Source: Deltaproteobacteria bacterium (GTDB lineage Bacteria; Myxococcota_A; Polyangia; Haliangiales; Haliangiaceae). Taken from it: a stretch of DNA of 61,130 bases. The position numbers were made by a program, and so were the translations under genes. Location of the stretch: NCBI GenBank assembly GCA_019237945.1, contig JAFAOG010000134.1, forward strand, positions 1 to 61,130, given 5' to 3'. Below are positions 17,830 to 25,279 of this stretch, in pieces (position 1 is the stretch's first letter; every line of letters begins with the position of its first letter). The notes under the pieces are model-generated. The model saw nothing but the letters and a program-made list of their open reading frames with translations. It searched no databases and was not told where the DNA came from.

Positions 17830-18605
17830 TCACTCTCGCGGTCATCGGTGCAACGCCCGATGCGCTTGCGCCACTGTGCCGGGAGCTCGGCAAGCTCGTT
17901 CGCGACGAGGTCACGAGCGCGCATCCGACGACGTATGCGGAGCTCGCGTCGGCGTTCGAGAAGGACCAGGTGCAGTACGCGTGGATGTCGCCTGCGTTGC
18001 TCGTGCTCACCGACGAGAACACGCGCCTCGCGCCGCTGCTGAGCTCGGTGCGCAACGATCAGATCGAGTATCGCGCCGGCCTGTTCGTCAGCGCGACCTC
18101 GCCGTACCTGGCGCTCGAGCAGCTGCGCGGCACGCGCGTCGCGTGGGTCGCGACGACGTCGGCGGCCGGCTATCTGTTTCCACGCGTTCATCTCGCGACG
18201 CGCGGCATCGAACCGACGACGTTCTTCGGCGAGGAGATGTTCGTTGGCTCCCACGCCGAGGTCGTGCGCGCGGTCGCCGAGGGTCGCGCGGATTGCGGGG
18301 CGACCTACATCACTGCGCGCGGCTCCGGCTTCCTCGATGCCATGCCCGACCATCCGATGCGCGTGCTCGAGCACACGCGGCCGATCCCGAACGACGTGAT
18401 CGCCGGCCACGGCCTGTTGCCCAAGCCCGACCACCGCGTGTTCTCGAACGCGATCCTGACGCTCGCCGAGCGCGAGGACGGCCGCGCGATGCTACGCGCC
18501 GCGTTCCACGCCGACCGGTTCACGATCACGCCGCGCAACGCGCTGCGACCGCTCTGGGAGCACGTGAGACTGGCGCGCAAGCACGGTCTTTTGCCGCATC
18601 TGTAG
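17826..18605 (+). CDS. PhnD-like phosphate/phosphonate-binding protein without signal peptide
   Basis: A 259-residue protein with a PhnD/SsuA-type periplasmic-binding fold: VQYAWMSPALLVL, LRGTRVAWVATTSAAGYLFPR, HAEVVRAVAEGRADCGATYIT and a closing NDVIAGHGLLPKPD segment. The only start compatible with the frame is the GTG at 17826, which overlaps the TGA of the DUF4105 gene. The mature fold begins at once (ITLAVIGATPDA), so there is no export signal. It may sense a ligand in the cytoplasm rather than feed an ABC transporter; no transporter genes are present. Confidence 0.8.
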   Translation: MITLAVIGATPDALAPLCRELGKLVRDEVTSAHPTTYAELASAFEKDQVQYAWMSPALLVLTDENTRLAPLLSSVRNDQIEYRAGLFVSATSPYLALEQLRGTRVAWVATTSAAGYLFPRVHLATRGIEPTTFFGEEMFVGSHAEVVRAVAEGRADCGATYITARGSGFLDAMPDHPMRVLEHTRPIPNDVIAGHGLLPKPDHRVFSNAILTLAEREDGRAMLRAAFHADRFTITPRNALRPLWEHVRLARKHGLLPHL

Positions 18606-18620
18606 TTACACTGCGCGGAA

Positions 18621-19319
18621 ATGGCCCGTCGTCGTCACCACCGCGAGCACCATCGTAGCGGCCGCTCGGGGTGGCTGCGCGCCGCCGTGCTCGGAAGCAA
18701 CGATGCGATCGTCTCGACCGCGTCGCTGATGATCGGCGTCGGCGCGTCGGCCTCGTCGGCGCGGGCGATGCTGGTCGCGGGCGTCGCGGCGCTGTTCGCG
18801 GGCTCGATGTCGATGGCGGTCGGCGAGTACGTGTCGGTGTCGTCGCAGCGCGACGCGGAGCGCGCCGACATCGCGAAGGAAAAAGAAGAGCTCGCGAGCC
18901 AGCCCGACGCCGAGCTGCAGGAGCTCGCCGGCATCTACGTCAAGCGTGGCCTCGAGAAGGACCTCGCGATGGAGGTCGCCAAGCAGCTCTCCGCGCACGA
19001 TCGGCTCGGTGCTCACCTGCGCGACGAGCTCGGCATCGATCAGAACTCGCATCCGCGCCCGCTCCAGGCGGCGTGGGTCTCGGCGGTGTCGTTCGCGGTG
19101 TTCGCGATCCTGCCGCTGCTCGGGCTGCTCGCGCCCGCCGCCTACCGGCTCTACGCGATCGCCGCGATCACGCTGGTGTCGCTCGCGTCGCTCGGCGCGC
19201 TCGGCGGCTGGCTCGGCGATGCGCCGATGTTGCGCGGGTCGCTGCGCGTCACGATCGGCGGCGCCTTGGCGATGCTGGTGACGGCGTCGATAGGCCACCT
19301 CGTCGGTACCGCTGTCTAA
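18621..19319 (+). CDS. VIT family (VIT1/CCC1) transporter
   Basis: A 232-residue membrane protein. The N-terminus after a His/Arg-rich tail is VIT-like: LRAAVLGSNDAIVSTASLMIGVGAS, then AALFAGSMSMAVGEYVSVSSQRD, which contains the family's conserved G-E-Y-V-S helix with metal-binding Glu/Met. A charged cytosolic hairpin (~85-135) carries the Glu residues that bind metal in plant VIT1. Two or three helices follow. It is predicted to move Fe2+ or Mn2+. It starts 15 bp after the PhnD-like gene, so it is probably the last gene of the run from 13380. Confidence 0.87.
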   Translation: MARRRHHREHHRSGRSGWLRAAVLGSNDAIVSTASLMIGVGASASSARAMLVAGVAALFAGSMSMAVGEYVSVSSQRDAERADIAKEKEELASQPDAELQELAGIYVKRGLEKDLAMEVAKQLSAHDRLGAHLRDELGIDQNSHPRPLQAAWVSAVSFAVFAILPLLGLLAPAAYRLYAIAAITLVSLASLGALGGWLGDAPMLRGSLRVTIGGALAMLVTASIGHLVGTAV

Positions 19320-19336
19320 GCGGGAGCAGACCCGGA

Positions 19337-19476
19337 TTAACGCGAAAACGCGAAAACGCGAAGTCTTCTCGAGGGACTGGGCGAGGCGAACTGGCGTTGC
19401 GCCAGTACGCCGAGCCGCCGTGCTGGCTCTCCGGCTTTCCGATCGGGAACTTCGTGCTTTCGCGTTTTCGCGTTAA
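19337..19476. repeat. MITE/REP-like palindromic element with 27-bp terminal inverted repeats
   Basis: The left arm (19337-19363, beginning TTAACGCGAAAACGCGAAAA) and the right arm (19450-19476) are inverted copies matching at 25 of 27 positions. Inside are two further hairpins: GGCG-A-ACTGGCG TTG CGCCAGT-A-CGCC (19385-19411) and GAGCC...GGCTC (19412-19429). There is no coding capacity. It sits between the converging VIT and pirin genes, where it could act as a bidirectional terminator. No second copy was noticed in the window. Confidence 0.7.
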
Positions 19477-19488
19477 CTCTCTTCGCTG

Positions 19489-20481
19489 TCAGAGCCGTTC
19501 GACGCGGCCGTCGGCGTGGCGGGCGAACCGGCCCTCCTCGCGCGGGTGCACGGGGTCGGGCGACTTCCACGGCCAGCCGCCGAACTCGGTGCGGCGGTAA
19601 TCGGCGAACGCCTGCTGGATCTCCTGCGGGCTGTTCATGACGAACGGACCGTACGAGACGACCGGCTCGCCGATCGGCTTGCCCTGCAGGAGCAGCAGCT
19701 CGACGTCGTTCGGGCCCGGGTTCTCGAGCAACACGGTGTCCTCGGCGACGAGCCGCATCCCGGCGTGCTTGTCGAACGCGCGATCGGCGGCGCGGAGCTT
19801 GTCGCCGCGGAAGAAGTAGAGACCTCGGTTCGTGCCGGGGGCCGCGGGCAGCGTCCACCGCGCGCCGGGCGCGAGCTTGATCGTCCAGATCGCGACCGAC
19901 GTATCGGGACGCGACGCCCACGAGCGCGGCGGCGCCTTCGGCGGCGTGACATCCTCGAGGCGACCGGCGACGACGACGACCTCGACGCCGTCCTTCGCGT
20001 AGCGCGGGACATCCTTGTCCCACAGCATCGTGAAGTGCGGATCGACGAGCTTGTCGGCGCGCGGCAGGTTGAGCCAGATCTGGAACAGCTCCAGCGGGTT
20101 TGGCTTGCTCGCGTCGAGCAGCGGGAACATCTCGGAGTGCGAGATGCCCTTGCCCGCGGTCAGCCACTGCACGTCGCCCTCGCCGAAGCGCGCGGCGGCT
20201 CCGAGAGAATCGGAGTGATCGATGAGGCCGCGGCGGACGATCGTGACCGTCTCGAAGCCGCGGTGCGGGTGCGCCGGGAAGCCAGGCACGGTTTTGCCGT
20301 GGTACATGCGCCAGCCGTCCTTGCCGGCGAAGTCCTCGCCGAGGTTGCGGCCCGCGAGCGATGCGGCGGGACCCATCGTGGCGTTGCCCGCCGGGTATGC
20401 GTCGTCGTGATGGACGCAAAACAGGAACGGGTCGAACGTCGTCCACGGCATACCGAGTGGAAAGACCTGCTGGATCGACAT
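19489..20481 (-). CDS. Pirin family protein
   Basis: A 330-residue bicupin. The N-terminal cupin holds the metal-binding motif HPHRGFETVTIVRRGLIDHSDS with the conserved His residues, followed by GDVQWLTAGKGISHSEM, both diagnostic of pirins. The second cupin ends at about residue 290 (GEPVVSYGPFVMNSPQEI). Pirins bind Fe and some have quercetin dioxygenase activity or act as redox cofactors. Three in-frame ATGs (20499, 20490, 20481) are possible; 20481 (MSIQQVFPLG) fits the family start best. It is divergent from the beta-propeller gene at 20625. Confidence 0.9.
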   Translation of the reverse strand: MSIQQVFPLGMPWTTFDPFLFCVHHDDAYPAGNATMGPAASLAGRNLGEDFAGKDGWRMYHGKTVPGFPAHPHRGFETVTIVRRGLIDHSDSLGAAARFGEGDVQWLTAGKGISHSEMFPLLDASKPNPLELFQIWLNLPRADKLVDPHFTMLWDKDVPRYAKDGVEVVVVAGRLEDVTPPKAPPRSWASRPDTSVAIWTIKLAPGARWTLPAAPGTNRGLYFFRGDKLRAADRAFDKHAGMRLVAEDTVLLENPGPNDVELLLLQGKPIGEPVVSYGPFVMNSPQEIQQAFADYRRTEFGGWPWKSPDPVHPREEGRFARHADGRVERL

Positions 20482-20624
20482 GCGACCCATGGTGCTCATC
20501 CAGGACAGGGCGTGCAACCGGACATTCCTGTCAGGAGAGTTGCGCGGGTGGTCCAACGCGCCGGCCGTAACACGGCAAGATCGCACACGCGTGCGCGGCC
20601 CCTGCCTTGCGATAGGCGCGACGC

Positions 20625-22250
20625 ATGCGAAGGCTCCTGTGGTTCCTGCTGCTCGGCGCATGCGGCGGCGGCGGCGATGCGTCGGGCGGTATCGGCATCA
20701 CCGACGGCGGCGTCGGCTGTCAGTCGGCGAACGAGTGCCCGACCGGGTACGTGTGCAACGACTTCGGGCAGTGCGAGCCGCCCGGCGGGGGAGGGGGCGC
20801 GGGCAGCGGCAGCGCGGCGCCGCCGGAGACCGAGATCACGCTCGGCGCGCCGATCAGCGCGCAGCGCTTCGTCTACGTCGCGATGACCGCGCAGGACGAG
20901 CTCGCGCGCATCGACGGGCTCACGCTTGCCGTGATCGCGACGCCGGTCGGCAAGGCGCCGCGCGAGGTCGCGACGATCCCCGGCAGCGACGGCGCGGTCG
21001 TCCTCGACAGCGAGAACGGCACCGCGACGATCGTCCGCCCCAGCGGCACCAGCGACGCGATCCGCGTGCTGCCGACGCTGCAGCACTTGAACCGGCTCGA
21101 TATCGATCCGACCGGGCACTTCGCGGTCGCGTGGTTCGATCTGCAGAAGGCGATCGCCGAGAACGGCATCACCGGCATCGGCAGCTTCCAGGACGTCAGC
21201 GTGATCGCGCTCGCGCCCGGCAGCGAGCACGCGGTCAACCTCACCGTCGGGTTCCGCCCGCGCAACGTCCAGTTCGATGCGGCGGGCACGCACGGCTTCG
21301 TCGTCACGCAGGATGGCGTGTCGGCGATCGACCTCGCGTACGCGACCGGCCACGCGCCCGCGATCGTGCCGCCGATTCCGGTCGCCGATCCGAGCGTGTC
21401 GCCCGACGACCTCGAGGTCCAGATCGTGTCGACCGGCAACTACGCGGCCGTGCGGCAGGCGGGGTTGTCGGCGATCCGCATCGTCGATCTGGCGACCGGC
21501 TCGGCGCGCGAGGTCGCGATCGGCGCCCCGGCGACCGACATCGATCTCGCCCCCGACGGCTCGCGCGTGTACGCGGTCGCCCGCGATGCGAGCCAGCTCG
21601 CGATCATCAACGTCGCCGCCGCCACCGCGCAGACGATCGCGATCGGCGCGAACGTCGGCTCGATCACGGTGTCGCGCGATGGCACGCGCGCGCTGCTTTA
21701 CACGAACGCGGTGCTCGACGAGCACATCACGCTGGTCAAGCTCGACCAGACCGGCTACCCGCACTCGACGTGGCCGCTCAAGAAGAGCGTGCGCGCGGTC
21801 GGCATCTCGCCGACGAGCGATACGGCCGTGATCCTCAACGCGAAGGCACCCGGCGACCCCGCGCAGGCGAACACCGTCGACGAGTACATCGACGAGAGCT
21901 ACGGCTACACGCTGCTCGATCTCGCGAGCGGCTTCGGCAAGCTGCAGCTGACGCCGGTCGACCCCGGTCCGTTCACCTACGCACCCGACGGCACGAAGGC
22001 GTACGTCGGCCTCGACGGCGGCGATGCTCCGACGGCGCCGCGCGCGCTCCAGATCATCCAGACGCGCACCGGCGTCGTGCAGAGCGTCGCGCTCGGCTCG
22101 CCGCCGTCGGCGGTCGGCATCCTGCCCGTCGCGGCGCAGGCGTTCGCAGCGCAGCGTCATCCGCTCGGCCGCGTGTCGTTCGTCGCGATCGACAGCGACG
22201 CGATGCGCACCGTCACCGGCTTCGACCTCAACAGCCACGTCGTCCAGTGA
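20625..22250 (+). CDS. Beta-propeller lipoprotein (YVTN-type)
   Basis: A 541-residue protein with signal and lipobox (MRRLLWFLLLGACGGG, Cys13). A short Cys-rich segment (CQSANECPTGYVCNDFGQCEPP) is followed by a Gly/Ser linker. The remainder repeats a blade of ~40 residues of the type DGSRVYAVARDASQLAIINVAA, as in YVTN/WD-like propellers. It is probably anchored outside and binds another protein or polysaccharide. It starts a compact run: the next gene follows 2 bp after its stop. Confidence 0.85.
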   Translation: MRRLLWFLLLGACGGGGDASGGIGITDGGVGCQSANECPTGYVCNDFGQCEPPGGGGGAGSGSAAPPETEITLGAPISAQRFVYVAMTAQDELARIDGLTLAVIATPVGKAPREVATIPGSDGAVVLDSENGTATIVRPSGTSDAIRVLPTLQHLNRLDIDPTGHFAVAWFDLQKAIAENGITGIGSFQDVSVIALAPGSEHAVNLTVGFRPRNVQFDAAGTHGFVVTQDGVSAIDLAYATGHAPAIVPPIPVADPSVSPDDLEVQIVSTGNYAAVRQAGLSAIRIVDLATGSAREVAIGAPATDIDLAPDGSRVYAVARDASQLAIINVAAATAQTIAIGANVGSITVSRDGTRALLYTNAVLDEHITLVKLDQTGYPHSTWPLKKSVRAVGISPTSDTAVILNAKAPGDPAQANTVDEYIDESYGYTLLDLASGFGKLQLTPVDPGPFTYAPDGTKAYVGLDGGDAPTAPRALQIIQTRTGVVQSVALGSPPSAVGILPVAAQAFAAQRHPLGRVSFVAIDSDAMRTVTGFDLNSHVVQ

Positions 22251-22252
22251 GA

Positions 22253-23818
22253 ATGCCCATGACCAAATTCCTCGTGTTCGCGCTGCTCCTCGCCGGCTGC
22301 TGGGAAGACGATCGCCCGATCGCGTGGTCGCGCGATCGCACCGTGATCGGCCCGATCCCGCTCAAGTCGCAGGTCGCGTACATCGACTCCGCGCTCGATC
22401 GCGTCACGATCGTCGACCTCGCCGACTCCAAACCGGCGATCGCGACGGCGAGCATCGGACGCCGGGCCGTCACCGCGTTGGCGAGCCCCGATCGCCACTT
22501 CCTGTTCGTCGTCACGCGCGGCGAGGAGGCGATCCATCACGGCGAGATCGATCAGCCGCCGATGTTCTGGGTCGTCGACACGCAGAACCCGAAGACGCCG
22601 CCGACCGCGTACCAGATCGGCTCGCCGTTCGATCGCATCGCGATCTCGCCCGACAACCACGTCGCGATCGCTTACTTCTCGGCCGCGGGCCCCGACGCCG
22701 CGGGCTTCTTCCGCAACCCGAACGAGCTCGCGATCATCGACCTGACGCAGCAACCGAGCGACACGAACCCGACGCTCAAGACGATCCGCTCGTTCGGCTC
22801 GATCCCCGAGGGCATCGAGCTGTCGCCGCCGATGACGGTGCCGGGCCTGCTCGACGCGCGCACGTTCGCGTTCGTGCTGTCGCAGAACAACCTGACCGTC
22901 CTCGACACCGCGCACCCGACGAATCCCGAGATCTCGATCCGCCTCGATCTCGGCGGCGAGCCCGTCGTGCCCAAGGAGATCGTGTTCGCACCGAACAGCG
23001 CGAGCGCCTACGTGCGCAGCGACAACGCCCGCGACGTGCTCCAGGTCCTGCTACAGGCCGATTCGACGAGCGGTACCAATGACTATCGCCCGCAGCTCGC
23101 CGAGCTCGGCGCCGGCGGCGGCCCGACCGACATCGCGGTCTACGACGATCCGACGAGCCGCCGCTACGTGCTCGCATCGACGCCGAACACGGGCGAGGTC
23201 GTCGTGATCGATGCCGATACCGCGCAGTTCCGGTCGGTCGGCGTCGCCGATCCGATCGATCGCATCCTGCTGTTCCCGACCGATCACCCGCACAAGGCGC
23301 TGTTCGCATCGATCAGCGCGAAGCTGCCGCGCCTGTGGGTGCTCGACCTCGACAACATCCAGGATCCGCTGACCCAGGCGAAGCTGCGCGAGGTCGATCT
23401 CGATCAGCCGGTGCGCGATGTCGTGCCGGTGCCGGGCCGCGCGCTCGCGATGGTCGTCCACGACGACGCGCGCACCGTGCTCGGCCTGCTCGACATGGCA
23501 ACCGAGTCGACGTCGCCCCTGCTCGGCGTCGGCAAGCTCGACTCGTACGACTTCTCGCCGAGCGGCTCGTATCTGATCGGGGCCACGCAGGGCGTCGATC
23601 GCGTCGGCTTCGTCGCCCTCGACAACCTTCACCCGACGGACTTCCGCCTCGACGACCTGCCGCAGCGCGTGCTGTCGACGGAGAACGGCAAGATCTTCGT
23701 CGATCACGGCGACCCGACCGGCAAGGCGACGATCATCCCATCGCCGACCGCGACGCGCTCCGACGCGTTCGTGCTGACCGGCTTTCTGACCGACCACCTC
23801 CTCGACGCGGAGCCCTGA
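22253..23818 (+). CDS. Second beta-propeller lipoprotein
   Basis: A 521-residue protein with signal and lipobox (MTKFLVFALLLAGCWE). The body repeats YVTN-like blades (SQVAYIDSALDRVTIVDL, NTGEVVVIDADTAQFRSVG, RLWVLDLDNI). It resembles the preceding gene in architecture but lacks its Cys-rich insert, suggesting an old duplication or a paired complex. Two in-frame starts (22253 and 22259) differ by two residues. It is followed 1 bp after its stop by the gene for a small exported beta-rich protein. Confidence 0.85.
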   Translation: MPMTKFLVFALLLAGCWEDDRPIAWSRDRTVIGPIPLKSQVAYIDSALDRVTIVDLADSKPAIATASIGRRAVTALASPDRHFLFVVTRGEEAIHHGEIDQPPMFWVVDTQNPKTPPTAYQIGSPFDRIAISPDNHVAIAYFSAAGPDAAGFFRNPNELAIIDLTQQPSDTNPTLKTIRSFGSIPEGIELSPPMTVPGLLDARTFAFVLSQNNLTVLDTAHPTNPEISIRLDLGGEPVVPKEIVFAPNSASAYVRSDNARDVLQVLLQADSTSGTNDYRPQLAELGAGGGPTDIAVYDDPTSRRYVLASTPNTGEVVVIDADTAQFRSVGVADPIDRILLFPTDHPHKALFASISAKLPRLWVLDLDNIQDPLTQAKLREVDLDQPVRDVVPVPGRALAMVVHDDARTVLGLLDMATESTSPLLGVGKLDSYDFSPSGSYLIGATQGVDRVGFVALDNLHPTDFRLDDLPQRVLSTENGKIFVDHGDPTGKATIIPSPTATRSDAFVLTGFLTDHLLDAEP

Positions 23819-23819
23819 C

Positions 23820-24437
23820 ATGAAGATCCTCCTCTCGCTGTTGCTCGCGACGTCGGTGGCCCATGCCGACACCGAGCTGTCGCTCGGCTCGACCGATCGC
23901 GCGCTGCACTCGTCGTCGGCGAACGCGCTGACCGACTCGAGCCTGATCGGCGGGCAGGCGACCGTCGCGCACCTGCTGCTGCCGAACGTGTGGGTCACCG
24001 GCTCGGCGAGCATCGGCGGCACCAGCGGCACGATGCTGCAGATGACGACGAGCGTGGTCCAGGAAGCGTTCCAGGCCGGCGTGCGTGGCCGCTACCCCAT
24101 CGCAGGCCCACTTTCGGCGATCGCGCGCGCGGACGCTGGTGTGTCGAACACCGACCTGACGCTCGACAACGCGAGCTACCAGACCCTCACCGACCACGGC
24201 TGGGCGCCGCTCGCGTCGGGAGCGCTCGGCTTCGAGCTCGCGGGGCGGCTCAACCCGGGCATCGAGATGGGCTTCCGGTTCGAGCTCGGCTACGTCGCCT
24301 GTGCACCGGTCGAGCTGTCGGCGAAGACGCACCCGGCGGATGACGGCACGATCCGGCTGCCGATGTCGCAAGCGAGCCTCGGATCGCTCGACCTGTCGGG
24401 CAAGTACGCGGCGGCATCGTGGCTCGTGCGCTTCTGA
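23820..24437 (+). CDS. Small exported beta-barrel-like protein
   Basis: A 205-residue protein with a clear signal peptide (MKILLSLLLATSVAHA). The mature part alternates short polar and hydrophobic stretches as in outer-membrane barrels (LLPNVWVTGSASIGG, GFRFELGYVACAP) and ends in an aromatic residue (SWLVRF), the usual C-terminal signature for BAM recognition. It lies 1 bp after the second propeller lipoprotein, so the three could form one envelope complex. No specific family recognised. Confidence 0.75.
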   Translation: MKILLSLLLATSVAHADTELSLGSTDRALHSSSANALTDSSLIGGQATVAHLLLPNVWVTGSASIGGTSGTMLQMTTSVVQEAFQAGVRGRYPIAGPLSAIARADAGVSNTDLTLDNASYQTLTDHGWAPLASGALGFELAGRLNPGIEMGFRFELGYVACAPVELSAKTHPADDGTIRLPMSQASLGSLDLSGKYAAASWLVRF

Positions 24438-24453
24438 GCTATGCTGTTGCTTC

Positions 24454-25188
24454 GTGCGGCGCGCAACGAAGTCTCCTGATGGGTCGGTGATCCATCGCGT
24501 GATCGAGCAGCGTCAGGTCGCGATCCATTACCAGCCGCTCGTCGACCTCAAGACGCAGAAGATCTTCGCGTACGAGGCGCTCGCCCGGCCGCAGAAGACC
24601 GACTTCGAGGGCGGCCCGATGCAGATGTTCGCGGCCGCCGTCGCCGAGAACCTGACCGGCGAGCTCGGCCGCCTGCTGCGTCAGATCTCGGTCGACGGCT
24701 GCCAGACGCACCCGCTGTTCATCAACATCCATCCGGCCGAGCTCAACGAACGCTACGTCGTGCAGCCGGATGATCCGGTGTTCAAGCACAGCGACGACGT
24801 CTACCTCGAGATCACCGAGGCCGTGCCGCTGACGCACTTCCGGCTCTGCCAGAACATGCTCGCGGAGGTCCGCGGCCGCGGCGTTCACCTCGTCGTCGAC
24901 GACCTCGGCGCCGGCTACTCGAACCTCAAGTACATCGCCGACCTCAACCCGCGCATCGTCAAGCTCGACCGCGACCTGATCGCCGGCCTGTCGCAGGGCT
25001 CGCGTCTCTACAAGCTGGTCGCCGCGATCGTGCGGCTGTGCAACGAGCTCGACGCGCGCGTCGTCGCCGAGGGCATCGAGACCAAGACCGAGCTCGACGC
25101 GGTGATCGCCGCGGGCGCTCGCTACGGCCAGGGCTACTACCTCGCGCGCCCCGCGTTCCCACCGCCCGAGCTCGTCGGCACGTTCTAG
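24454..25188 (+). CDS. EAL-domain protein, predicted active c-di-GMP phosphodiesterase
   Basis: A 244-residue protein that is essentially only an EAL domain. The catalytic set is complete: EAL at 41-43, Asn91 (NIHPAE), Glu119 (LEITE), Asp149-Asp150 (DDLGAGYSNLKYI, loop 6), Lys170 (VKLDR), Glu206 (AEGIET) and Gln226 (QGYYLARP). It would hydrolyse cyclic di-GMP to pGpG in the cytoplasm. No sensory domain is attached. The start is taken as the GTG at 24454; a GTG at 24487 is possible. It follows the small barrel gene by 16 bp, suggesting c-di-GMP control of the same envelope module. Confidence 0.88.
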   Translation: MRRATKSPDGSVIHRVIEQRQVAIHYQPLVDLKTQKIFAYEALARPQKTDFEGGPMQMFAAAVAENLTGELGRLLRQISVDGCQTHPLFINIHPAELNERYVVQPDDPVFKHSDDVYLEITEAVPLTHFRLCQNMLAEVRGRGVHLVVDDLGAGYSNLKYIADLNPRIVKLDRDLIAGLSQGSRLYKLVAAIVRLCNELDARVVAEGIETKTELDAVIAAGARYGQGYYLARPAFPPPELVGTF

Positions 25189-25212
25189 GCGAACGAACCG
25201 CCGAAAAGACAA

Positions 25213-25238
25213 ACGGCCGGGGCAACTGCCCCGACCGT
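25213..25238 (-). terminator. Intrinsic terminator-like hairpin after the M4 protease gene
   Basis: GGGGC AACT GCCCC forms the core, with ACGG/CCGT outer pairs around a mismatch. Reading on the minus strand, the hairpin is followed by a T-rich run (GTTTGTCTTTTC), as expected for a terminator of the M4 protease gene ending at 25280. It lies between two convergent genes and may also serve the EAL gene. Confidence 0.6.
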
Positions 25239-25279
25239 GTGCCCGGCTCGGATGACCTCCTTTCGGACGATGAGGGTGG

